Of a DNA stretch of 50,086 bases, positions 1-7,190 are shown in pieces. The stretch comes from an uncultured Oscillospiraceae bacterium. Lineage in GTDB: Bacteria; Bacillota; Clostridia; Oscillospirales; Ruminococcaceae. Below the pieces are notes generated by a model. The model was given only the letters and a program-made list of their open reading frames with translations, was not told where the DNA came from and did no database searches. The stretch's first letter is position 1, and each line of letters begins with the position of its first letter. A program made the translations under genes and the position numbers. The stretch spans positions 1-50,086 of the forward strand of contig CABUAH010000004.1 of NCBI GenBank assembly GCA_902489475.1, in the 5' to 3' direction.

Positions 1-55
1 CGACCAAGGCTCTGCCTTTGGAAACTGCAAGCTTTTAAAAAAGCTTGACCAAAAC
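1..55. repeat. Partial copy of multi-hairpin intergenic repeat (family 3)
   Basis: These 55 bases are identical to positions 9222-9276, the right-hand part of a larger structured repeat. They hold an imperfect hairpin (CCAAGGC ... GCCTTTGG) and the palindrome CAAGCTTT-TAAA-AAAGCTTG. The copy runs off the left edge, so its full length is unknown. It lies just beyond the secDF terminator. Confidence 0.85.
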
Positions 56-80
56 CTTTGATTTAGACTTTCAGACAAAT

Positions 81-119
81 AAAAAGGACGAAGCTTATAA
101 ACTTAAGCCTCGTCCTATT
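81..119 (-). terminator. Rho-independent terminator of secDF
   Basis: An interrupted hairpin, AGGACGA (85-91) pairing with TCGTCCT (110-116), has an inner GCTTA/TAAGC stem. On the minus strand it is followed by a T-rich tract. It sits 20-55 bases beyond the secDF stop codon. Confidence 0.8.
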
Positions 120-139
120 TTTATTATGCGTTTTAAATA

Positions 140-2449
140 CTATTTTTTCTCCTTGGCAGCTTTTCTGTTTTGAAGCATAACCCAAAGTGTAGGAGCAATT
201 ACGTTTGATGAGTAAACACCTGCGAGCATTCCTATAATGATCGGGAATACAAACGGAATTATTGATGTAACTCCTGTTATCAAGCAAACCACACATACAG
301 TTGCCATCGAAATAATCGTAGTTACATTTGTGTGAACAGATCTGCCGATCGTTTGTGTAACAGACATATTTACAAGCTCATCAAGCGGTTTCTTACCATA
401 AAGGCGCTTGTTCTCTCTGATTCTATCGTAGATGATAATAGTTGCGTTTATGGAGTATCCCAAAATTGTGAGGATTACCGCCATAAAGTTATCGTCTATA
501 TCAAATCTGAAGAACGCAAAGCAAGCAAATACCATAAGCGCATCATGGATAAGGGCAACTACCGCCATACATCCGGCAGAGATACCGCCGATCTTTCTGA
601 ATCTAAAGCCGATGTATATTATCATAACTACCGCAGCAAATGCTACCGCTACAAAGCACTTTAAGAAGAACTCCTTACCGTTCGACGGTGAAACGTCGCT
701 CGATGAGTAAACCTCAAGCTTGTTGTCGGCAAACTTCTCCTGTAAAGCTGTCGTAAGCTCTGTCTGTTTTGTATTTGTAAGTCCATCCTTTGAAGCAAAC
801 GACAAAGTAACCGTCTTAGAATCGTTTGCCATGCTCTCTCCTGTCTTTACAGTTACAGACTCACCAATCGCCTCATTTACTGCATCTTCAACAGCCTTTG
901 TGTCAATGTCACCCTCATAAGAGTATTCTATCAGCGTTCCGCCCTTAAACTCAATTGCAAGGTCAACCCCGCCGATTGCAGAAACTAAAGCCGCAGCTGC
1001 AATTATTACAACAGATACTATATAAAATACTTTTCTCTTTGCGTAAACATTAAGCGTCTTAAGATCTTTTGCTTTTTGTCTTAATCCGTAAAGGCTTGGC
1101 TTTTTGAAGCACTTAAATTTCGACAATGCCGAAAGCATAAGTCTTGTTGCAAAAATTCCGAATACAAAGTTCAATATGATTCCGACTAGGAGCGTATATC
1201 CAAGCGAGTAGATCGTTCCTGCCGTTGAAGCTCCGAACGGGAAGAAGATAAAGTTCAAAATCTTTGCGAACAAGCTGTCTGTAGGTCCGAATGCACCCAT
1301 TAAGATTATCGCAACAAAAACAACTGTTATGTTACTGTCAAATACTGCGCTCCATGCCTTTTTAAATCCTACCTCTATAGCTCCGTTTAAGGTCTTTCCG
1401 TTCTTAAGCTCTTCCTTAACTCTTTCAAATGTTACAACGTTTGCGTCAACTCCCATTCCGACCGCAAGGATGATACCCGCAATACCCGGAATTGTAAGCG
1501 TAAAGCTTGAAATATTCGGGAAAAATCCGGAGATCGCAGCTATTGTACATACGACTTGTCCAAACAGTGAAATTGTAGCAACAACACCTGCAAGACGATA
1601 AATAACAATCATGTAAATTGCAATCAAAACAAAAGCGATAATTCCTGCAATTAAGATTGAGTTGAGCGCTCCTCCGCCCAAAGTCGGCGAAACGATGCTT
1701 GTTCCCGTTGCTTCAAGCTTAAACGGAAGCGAACCTGCTTCAATATTATTTGCAAGCTTTCTAGCCTTTTCATATGTAAAGTTACCTTCGATAACACACT
1801 TTCCGTCGGTTATAGCAGTGTTTACAGTCGGGAATGACAAGCATTCGTCGTCCATGTAAATTGATATGCTTCCATTTCCCGCAAGTCTTGATGTAGCTTC
1901 GGAAAATGCCTTTGTACCCTCATCGTCAAACTCAAGACTTACTACAACCTGGCTTGAACCGGTCGTGTCATCCTGCTGGTATCCTGCTTCAGCCTTCTTA
2001 ACGTGCTCTCCGGTTAAAATAACCTCTCCGTCAGGATCCTGAGAACCTTCTCTGAATGTAAGGATAGCACTCTCTCCCAGCTCCTTAATAGCAGCTTCAG
2101 GATCAAAATCAGTATCCCCTGCCTGCCATGGGAACTCAACGACAACTCTTTTCTCGTTTTCATCAACATAAACTTCGCTGTCTGTTATATTGTTAAAAAC
2201 CAATCTCTGCTCAATAAGGCTCTTTGCCGCATTCATATCATCAGCAGATGCATCGTAACCGTCAGCCGGTTCAAAAGTAGCGTTAACTCCTCCCTGGATA
2301 TCAATACCCCATCTGATTTCATCAACGCCCTTGATATATGTTACTCTTGTATCACCGTACTGTCCGTGAACGCCGAACATTGTAAGATAAGCCAATATAG
2401 CGATAACAGCAACGACAATAAAGAAAACGGGCTTCTTAACTCTACGCAA
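140..2449 (-). CDS. secDF: Protein translocase subunit SecDF (fused SecD-SecF)
   Basis: This is a membrane component of the Sec translocon that uses proton motive force to help pull exported proteins across the membrane. It is a natural SecD-SecF fusion of about 769 residues. An N-terminal membrane segment is followed by a large extracytoplasmic domain, then the first membrane bundle containing the SecD stretch GMGVDANVVTFERVKEEL. A second half starts near residue 470 with its own membrane segment, the FKGGT stretch and the SecF bundle. The reading frame is open to 2479, but GGGAGGA lies seven bases before a TTG at 2449, which I take as the start. A strong promoter lies about 80 bases upstream and a terminator follows. 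It is monocistronic here. Identification is confident. Confidence 0.95.
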   Translation of the reverse strand: MRRVKKPVFFIVVAVIAILAYLTMFGVHGQYGDTRVTYIKGVDEIRWGIDIQGGVNATFEPADGYDASADDMNAAKSLIEQRLVFNNITDSEVYVDENEKRVVVEFPWQAGDTDFDPEAAIKELGESAILTFREGSQDPDGEVILTGEHVKKAEAGYQQDDTTGSSQVVVSLEFDDEGTKAFSEATSRLAGNGSISIYMDDECLSFPTVNTAITDGKCVIEGNFTYEKARKLANNIEAGSLPFKLEATGTSIVSPTLGGGALNSILIAGIIAFVLIAIYMIVIYRLAGVVATISLFGQVVCTIAAISGFFPNISSFTLTIPGIAGIILAVGMGVDANVVTFERVKEELKNGKTLNGAIEVGFKKAWSAVFDSNITVVFVAIILMGAFGPTDSLFAKILNFIFFPFGASTAGTIYSLGYTLLVGIILNFVFGIFATRLMLSALSKFKCFKKPSLYGLRQKAKDLKTLNVYAKRKVFYIVSVVIIAAAALVSAIGGVDLAIEFKGGTLIEYSYEGDIDTKAVEDAVNEAIGESVTVKTGESMANDSKTVTLSFASKDGLTNTKQTELTTALQEKFADNKLEVYSSSDVSPSNGKEFFLKCFVAVAFAAVVMIIYIGFRFRKIGGISAGCMAVVALIHDALMVFACFAFFRFDIDDNFMAVILTILGYSINATIIIYDRIRENKRLYGKKPLDELVNMSVTQTIGRSVHTNVTTIISMATVCVVCLITGVTSIIPFVFPIIIGMLAGVYSSNVIAPTLWVMLQNRKAAKEKK

Positions 2450-2525
2450 CTTTACTTCCTCCCAATTTTTAATTTCCAAATATCTGCAAAAAACACATAG
2501 TGCTTTATTGCATATTCATTTTTTA

Positions 2526-2554
2526 ATTATACCTATTTGCACAAAAAAAGTCAA
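2526..2554 (-). promoter_or_regulatory. Sigma-70 type promoter of secDF
   Basis: On the minus strand, TTGACT (2549-2554), a 17-base spacer and TATAAT (2526-2531) form a near-consensus promoter. It lies about 77 bases upstream of the TTG start of secDF. Confidence 0.85.
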
Positions 2555-2642
2555 GCACAATTGCTGTTATTTTAACAATATATTTGCCGATTGTCACGCA
2601 AAAGACTTATATCGACACAAAATCGCACAAATCTACATCCGA

Positions 2643-3179
2643 TTAAACAGTATATTCGATTACCTTTCCATTCTCCATGAAAAAATGTGCAAAGTCATAC
2701 ATTGTCATATCTTCAAAATACATTTTTGCCACTCTGCAAACTCCTCCGTGACATACCACAAGAACCGTTTTATCTTCATACTTTTTCTTTATGTCGTCAA
2801 TTGCACTGAAAACCCTATGAGAAAGCTCAATTACGGATTCTCCTCCGCCAAGCCTTACACCGAATTCAAGCTTTGCCTTTTGAAATTCGTCATAAACCCC
2901 TTCAAAGCTTACCCCTTCATAACTTCCGTAATCCCATTCCGCAAAGCGATGGTCTACGACAATCGGCTTTTTAAGGACTTCGTTTGCAAGCTCTGCCGTA
3001 TCCAACGCACGCTGAATGGGTGAGCATATTATAAGGTCGATCCCTTTATCTTTGAGCATTTCTCCGAGCGCTCTCGCCTGCTTCTTTCCCTCATCTGTAA
3101 GCATAGCCTCGCTTACTCCGCAAATTCTTTCCTCCACATTGTAATCAGTAAGTCCGTGTCTTGCAAAAATAATTTTCAT
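2643..3179 (-). CDS. Histidine phosphatase family protein (phosphoglycerate mutase-like)
   Basis: A 178-residue protein of the histidine phosphatase superfamily, whose members remove or transfer phosphate through a phospho-histidine. The catalytic RHG motif is at residues 7-9 (FARHGLTDYN), the second histidine is in the CHGG stretch near residue 144, and the acidic EWDYGSYEG block is present. The length suits the small cofactor-dependent mutase/phosphatase subgroup (CobC, PhoE, GpmB-like). No cobalamin genes are nearby, so the substrate cannot be named. A GGGAGC ribosome site precedes the ATG only loosely. The gene stands alone between secDF and a long intergenic region. Confidence 0.85.
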   Translation of the reverse strand: MKIIFARHGLTDYNVEERICGVSEAMLTDEGKKQARALGEMLKDKGIDLIICSPIQRALDTAELANEVLKKPIVVDHRFAEWDYGSYEGVSFEGVYDEFQKAKLEFGVRLGGGESVIELSHRVFSAIDDIKKKYEDKTVLVVCHGGVCRVAKMYFEDMTMYDFAHFFMENGKVIEYTV

Positions 3180-3264
3180 CTTCCAAGTTTAGCTCCCTTT
3201 ATATCAAATAAATCACAGCATCAAAAATTATCAGCCTAATACACTGAATAATTTTGCTTGATTA

Positions 3265-3293
3265 ATTATAACAGAGATTGGTTTTAAAAACAA
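3265..3293 (-). promoter_or_regulatory. Probable promoter of the histidine phosphatase gene
   Basis: On the minus strand, TTGTTT (3288-3293), 17 bases, then TATAAT (3265-3270). The predicted start point is about 80 bases before the ATG at 3179. Confidence 0.6.
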
Positions 3294-3638
3294 TTATATT
3301 TACCCATTATTTATCAAAAAGCTTTGTTACACCGTCCTCAAATAAACTTAGCATATACTTTTTAATATAGCATATATTTATTAAAATAGGCGTTTTGCAC
3401 AATGTTTTCTAAACAATTCGGTCAGTATTCCATATAAATCAAATCTCTAAGGCAAGTATGGGGTTGCTTAAGCGGCAAAATTCCATATATAATTATACAT
3501 ATTAGTAAATGTGCACAATATTTTTACGAAATTTAGTTGAAGTCGATTATAGCAAAAAAAGACGATTTTTGTTATAATGATAAATGTGTAAGTATGGGTT
3601 AACAAAGTTTTGACCGTCACTATTAAAATTATGACGAA
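3294..3638. other. AT-rich intergenic stretch with no recognised gene
   Basis: This part of the 784-base gap between the phosphatase and the hydrogenase operon is strongly AT-rich. I see no convincing reading frame or known RNA in it. A TATAAT-like hexamer near 3575 lacks a matching -35 box. The remainder of the gap holds a family-1 repeat and the hydrogenase leader. Confidence 0.6.
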
Positions 3639-3640
3639 TT

Positions 3641-3815
3641 CAAATCGGAGCAACGCTCTGCTTTGCTTGCTAGGAGCATAGCGTGGCGTCTGATTGAAGC
3701 CTGCGCTTAGAGCTTTAGCTCCTCAAGGTTTCAGTGAGAGATTATAACTTACACTGAATTTCTGAAATGGAACCTGCCGCCTAAAGAGGCAGGGGACATC
3801 TGCGCTTAGGTTATA
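3641..3815. repeat. Structured intergenic repeat, family 1, copy A
   Basis: About 175 bases, similar along its length to 25022-25193 and to the two outer parts of 28430-28737. The left part has an outer stem AATCGG (3643-3648) with CTGATT (3690-3695) around an inner hairpin ACGCT ... AGCGT. Next comes a GAGC-TTTA-GCTC hairpin, then a long inverted repeat around TTTCAGTG/CACTGAA. The right end is a Gly-codon-like CCTGCCgcctaaaGAGGCAGG hairpin followed by GACATCTGCGCTTAGGTTATA. It contains no gene. It lies between divergent genes. Confidence 0.85.
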
Positions 3816-3879
3816 ATTTTGACTTTTTTCTGTTATTAAATACGTAAACCTCCGTTTTTACACGGTGAACAGACGAACA

Positions 3880-3908
3880 TTCAGTCGGAACATTGTCTTA
3901 ATTATAAT
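3880..3908 (+). promoter_or_regulatory. Possible promoter of the hydrogenase operon
   Basis: A perfect TATAAT (3903-3908) has only a weak -35 candidate (TTCAGT, 3880-3885) 17 bases upstream. Transcription would start about 45 bases before the AGGAGG site of the first gene. No other candidate in this interval is better. Confidence 0.4.
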
Positions 3909-3963
3909 AAATGTCATCAGTTAAAACCCATGTTATTTACAAATATTCTAAGGAGGTTAAATA

Positions 3964-4461
3964 ATGGCAGCAAAAATTTGTTCGATTCCATTTTCCGGCA
4001 CCGAACAGCAGGAAGCAAAACTTAAGGAAATTATCGCTTCTCACAAAGATGACAAGGGAGCTTTAATGCCGGTTTTGCAGCAGGCGCAGGAAGTATACGG
4101 ATATCTACCAATTGAAGTCCAAAAAATAATAGCTGAAGAAATGAATATTCCGCTTGAGAAGATTTACGGCGTTGTAACCTTTTACTCGCAGTTTTCTCTC
4201 AATCCAAAGGGAGAGAATACTATTTCCGTTTGTCTCGGAACTGCTTGCTATGTAAAAGGCTCAGGAGATATTTTTAACGCAATTTCCGAAAAACTTGGAA
4301 TAAGCGGAGGAGAAACGACTCCGGACGGAAAATTCACTCTTGTTGACTGCCGCTGCATCGGAGCTTGCGGACTTGCACCGGTTCTTACTGTAAACGATGA
4401 TGTTTACGGAAGACTAACTGTTGACGATGTAGACGATATTTTGGCAAAATACAGCAACTAA
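3964..4461 (+). CDS. NuoE-like 2Fe-2S subunit of NAD(P)-linked [FeFe]-hydrogenase (HndA/HydC type)
   Basis: This is the 24-kDa thioredoxin-fold electron-transfer subunit that partners the flavin subunit encoded downstream. The four cluster-binding cysteines are visible as C90-x4-C95 and C131-x3-C135. The helical N-terminal region includes the characteristic VLQQAQEVYGYLP stretch, and YGVVTFYSQF is conserved. At 165 residues it is a normal family length. AAGGAGG lies seven bases before the ATG. It is the first gene of a four-gene plus-strand operon that ends with the hydrogenase catalytic subunit, which identifies it as a hydrogenase rather than complex I subunit. The next ORF starts immediately after its stop codon. 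Confidence 0.93.
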   Translation: MAAKICSIPFSGTEQQEAKLKEIIASHKDDKGALMPVLQQAQEVYGYLPIEVQKIIAEEMNIPLEKIYGVVTFYSQFSLNPKGENTISVCLGTACYVKGSGDIFNAISEKLGISGGETTPDGKFTLVDCRCIGACGLAPVLTVNDDVYGRLTVDDVDDILAKYSN

Positions 4462-5364
4462 ATGCTAAATGATATTTCACAGCATGCTCTTGACATAGCA
4501 ATTAACTCAATTAAATACGGAGCAGAAAATATTAACGTAAGCATTTGCTGTAAATCAAACTGCACTTTACTTGAAATTAAAGACGATGGCTGCGGATTTG
4601 ACAGGAAATCTTTGGAAAGTGTCAAAGCTTCGCTTTGCGAGCCTTTATCAGGCAACAGTCAAAACGGACTTAAAAGTCTTTACAATTCATGCAAAGGACA
4701 GCTTTATATAAAATCCAAAAAGGGAGATTACACAGTCGTTTCTTCTGTATTTCCTAAAGAATTTCCCTTGGGAGATATTAAAGAAACAATAAAGTGTCTT
4801 TTTACACTCTGTGAGAGTCAAAACATTACCCTTGTTTTTTCAGTTGAAAACAAAGCTTCGAGCTTTTCGTTTAACAGCACAAAAATAAAGGAACTAATAA
4901 AAATCAAAGGAATACAAAGTGCATCGGTATATAAGTTTTTAGATAAGTACATTACAGATGAAGTAAGCCGTGTATTCCCAATAAAAATACGGGAGGAAGA
5001 TAATTTGAAATCTTTAGAAGAACTCAAGGCTATCAAAGATAAAATGCAAAGCACTATTGCACTTCGCCGTGAAGATCCTAACGCTGTAAAAGTAGTCGTT
5101 GCAATGGCTACTTGCGGAATTGCAAGCGGCGCAAGAGGTGTGCTTAACGCATTTGCTGAAGCTGTTGCAGAAAACGGTCTGACCGGGAAGGCAATGGTTT
5201 CACAGTCGGGATGTATCGGACTTTGCAAATATGAGCCTGTCGCACAGGTTATCACGCCTGACGGAAACAAAGTAACTTACATAAAGCTCACACCCGAAAA
5301 AGCAAAAGAAATAGTTGAAAAACATCTTGTCGGCGGAAAAGTCGTTGACGAGTATACATTATAA
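4462..5364 (+). CDS. Histidine-kinase-like ATPase domain fused in frame to HndB-like 2Fe-2S domain
   Basis: A 300-residue open frame with two parts. Residues 1-180 resemble a GHKL/HATPase domain of anti-sigma-factor type: an N-box at about 8-21 (HALDIAINSIKYGA), a G1 box DDGCGFD at 41-47, and a glycine/leucine lid near 65-71. Residues 182-300 form a thioredoxin-like 2Fe-2S domain of HndB type, with cysteines at 218, 251 and 255; I see only three of the usual four ligands. The start ATG touches the nuoE-like stop (TAAATG) without its own ribosome site, so translation is probably coupled. At the junction, GGGAGGA and TTG at 5005 form a good internal start. The long form may be a true fusion, or two proteins read from one frame. 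The ATPase role is unknown and could be redox-linked regulation. Confidence 0.8.
   Translation: MLNDISQHALDIAINSIKYGAENINVSICCKSNCTLLEIKDDGCGFDRKSLESVKASLCEPLSGNSQNGLKSLYNSCKGQLYIKSKKGDYTVVSSVFPKEFPLGDIKETIKCLFTLCESQNITLVFSVENKASSFSFNSTKIKELIKIKGIQSASVYKFLDKYITDEVSRVFPIKIREEDNLKSLEELKAIKDKMQSTIALRREDPNAVKVVVAMATCGIASGARGVLNAFAEAVAENGLTGKAMVSQSGCIGLCKYEPVAQVITPDGNKVTYIKLTPEKAKEIVEKHLVGGKVVDEYTL
5005..5364 (+). CDS. Internal-start HndB-like (2Fe-2S) ferredoxin subunit
   Basis: This is an alternative product of 119-120 residues nested in the preceding frame. The ribosome site GGGAGGAA (4991-4998) is six bases before TTG at 5005, giving a protein that begins MKSLEELKAIKDKMQ. That is a natural N-terminus for the separate HndB subunit found in many clostridial hydrogenase operons. 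Other genes in this window also appear to use TTG. It would carry electrons between the flavin subunit and the hydrogenase. I cannot tell from sequence how much of the product starts here rather than at 4462. Confidence 0.6.
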   Translation: MKSLEELKAIKDKMQSTIALRREDPNAVKVVVAMATCGIASGARGVLNAFAEAVAENGLTGKAMVSQSGCIGLCKYEPVAQVITPDGNKVTYIKLTPEKAKEIVEKHLVGGKVVDEYTL

Positions 5365-5381
5365 AAGGAGGAAGTGCTAAT

Positions 5382-7175
5382 ATGTATCGTTCACATGTAT
5401 TGGTATGCGGCGGAACAGGATGTACCTCCTCGGGAAGCCAGCAGATAATTGACACACTTAAAAGAGAAATAAAAGCAAACGGTCTTGAAGACGAAATTGA
5501 GGTTGTAAAGACGGGATGCTTCGGACTTTGTGCATTAGGTCCGATCATGATTGTTTATCCTGAGGGAACATTTTATTCCATGGTACAGGAAAAGGATATT
5601 CCGGAAATCGTTTCCGAGCATCTTTTGAAAGGAAGAATCGTTTCACGTCTTGTATATGATGAAACAGTAACCGATACCGGAATCAAATCTCTTCAGGACA
5701 CCGCTTTTTACAGCAAGCAGCATAGAGTTGCTCTCAGAAACTGCGGAGTTATAAATCCTGAAAACATAGAAGAATATATCGGAACAGGCGGATATGAAGC
5801 ACTCGGAAAGGTATTAACCGAAATGACGCCTGAGGACGTTATTCAAACAATTCTCGATTCCGGACTAAGAGGAAGAGGAGGCGGCGGCTTCCCGACAGGT
5901 ATGAAATGGAAGCTTGCAAGAAACATAGTTCCTAACGCTGACCAGAAATATGTCTGCTGTAATGCCGACGAGGGCGACCCGGGAGCATTCATGGACCGTT
6001 CTGTTTTGGAGGGAGATCCTCACGTAGTTTTAGAAGCTATGGCGATAGCAGGTTATGCAATCGGTGCAACTCAGGGATATATCTACGTTCGTGCAGAGTA
6101 TCCTATCGCTGTAAAACGTCTTGAAATAGCTATAAATCAGGCAAGAGAAGCCGGAATGCTCGGAAAGAACATTTTCGGAACAGGCTTTGACTTTGACATC
6201 GGTCTTCGTCTTGGAGCAGGTGCTTTCGTATGCGGAGAGGAAACAGCTCTTATGACTTCCATTGAAGGAAACAGAGGAGAGCCAAGACCTCGTCCTCCGT
6301 TCCCTGCTGAAAAGGGACTTTTCGGAAAGCCTACTGTTTTAAACAACGTAGAAACATATGCAAATATTCCGCAAATCATCATAAACGGAGCAGACTGGTT
6401 TGCTTCAATGGGAACACCTAAGAGCAAGGGTACAAAGGTATTTGCATTAGGCGGAAAAATCAAGAACACAGGTCTTGTTGAAATTCCTATGGGAACAACG
6501 CTCAGAACTGTTATCGAAGAAATCGGCGGCGGAATTCCAAACGGAAAGAAATTTAAAGCTGCTCAGACCGGAGGCCCTTCGGGCGGATGTATTCCTGCTG
6601 AGCATTACGACATTCCGATTGATTACGACAACCTTATCGCAATCGGTTCTATGATGGGTTCGGGCGGACTTATCGTAATGGACGAAGACAACTGTATGGT
6701 TGATATCGCTAAGTTCTTCTTGGCATTCACAGTTGACGAGTCATGCGGAAAATGTACGCCTTGCCGAATCGGTACAAAACGTCTTTACGAAATGCTCGAT
6801 AAAATCACAAAGGGACAGGGAACTCTTGAGGATCTTGACAAGATTGAAGAGCTTTGTTATTACATCAAGGCAAATTCACTTTGCGGACTCGGACAAACTG
6901 CTCCTAACCCTGTTTTATCAACTCTTCGTTATTTCAGAGATGAGTATGTTGCTCACGTTGTTGACAAAACTTGTCCTGCGGGGGTATGTAAAGACCTTCT
7001 CAAATACAACATTGATCCGGACAAGTGCCGTGGCTGTACGCTTTGTTCAAGAAAGTGTCCTGCCGGCGCTATCACAGGTACTGTTAAACAGCCTCATGTT
7101 ATCGATCAAAACAAGTGCTTGAAATGCGGAGCTTGTATGGAAGCCTGCAAATTCGGCGCAATTTCAAAGAAGTAA
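5382..7175 (+). CDS. NuoF-like NADH/FMN subunit of [FeFe]-hydrogenase (HndC/HydB type)
   Basis: This is the flavin subunit that exchanges electrons with NAD(P)H in a soluble hydrogenase complex. Domains in order: an N-terminal thioredoxin-like 2Fe-2S domain (C9, C14, C46, C50); the NuoF core with the glycine-rich GLRGRGGGGFPTGMKW loop for FMN/NADH; the 4Fe-4S motif ESCGKCTPCRIG; and a C-terminal two-cluster ferredoxin (DKCRGCTLCSRKCP and NKCLKCGACMEACK). The 597-residue length and this domain order match HndC/HydB rather than complex I NuoF. AAAGGAGG precedes the ATG, 17 bases after the previous stop. With the catalytic subunit it probably forms an electron-bifurcating or NAD(P)-dependent enzyme. 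Confidence 0.95.
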   Translation: MYRSHVLVCGGTGCTSSGSQQIIDTLKREIKANGLEDEIEVVKTGCFGLCALGPIMIVYPEGTFYSMVQEKDIPEIVSEHLLKGRIVSRLVYDETVTDTGIKSLQDTAFYSKQHRVALRNCGVINPENIEEYIGTGGYEALGKVLTEMTPEDVIQTILDSGLRGRGGGGFPTGMKWKLARNIVPNADQKYVCCNADEGDPGAFMDRSVLEGDPHVVLEAMAIAGYAIGATQGYIYVRAEYPIAVKRLEIAINQAREAGMLGKNIFGTGFDFDIGLRLGAGAFVCGEETALMTSIEGNRGEPRPRPPFPAEKGLFGKPTVLNNVETYANIPQIIINGADWFASMGTPKSKGTKVFALGGKIKNTGLVEIPMGTTLRTVIEEIGGGIPNGKKFKAAQTGGPSGGCIPAEHYDIPIDYDNLIAIGSMMGSGGLIVMDEDNCMVDIAKFFLAFTVDESCGKCTPCRIGTKRLYEMLDKITKGQGTLEDLDKIEELCYYIKANSLCGLGQTAPNPVLSTLRYFRDEYVAHVVDKTCPAGVCKDLLKYNIDPDKCRGCTLCSRKCPAGAITGTVKQPHVIDQNKCLKCGACMEACKFGAISKK

Positions 7176-7190
7176 AGGAGGGAGCCTAAA

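Noticed and set aside
2508..3023. A plus-strand frame opposite the histidine phosphatase
   Set aside because: It overlaps a gene with clear catalytic motifs on the other strand and has no ribosome site or recognisable domain.
3468..3653. A 61-residue minus-strand frame in the intergenic region
   Set aside because: Low-complexity AT-rich translation, no ribosome site, and it runs into the family-1 repeat.
3641..3815. Family-1 repeat as a riboswitch of the hydrogenase operon
   Set aside because: The same element occurs between unrelated genes and in positions that are not leaders, so a gene-specific switch is unlikely.
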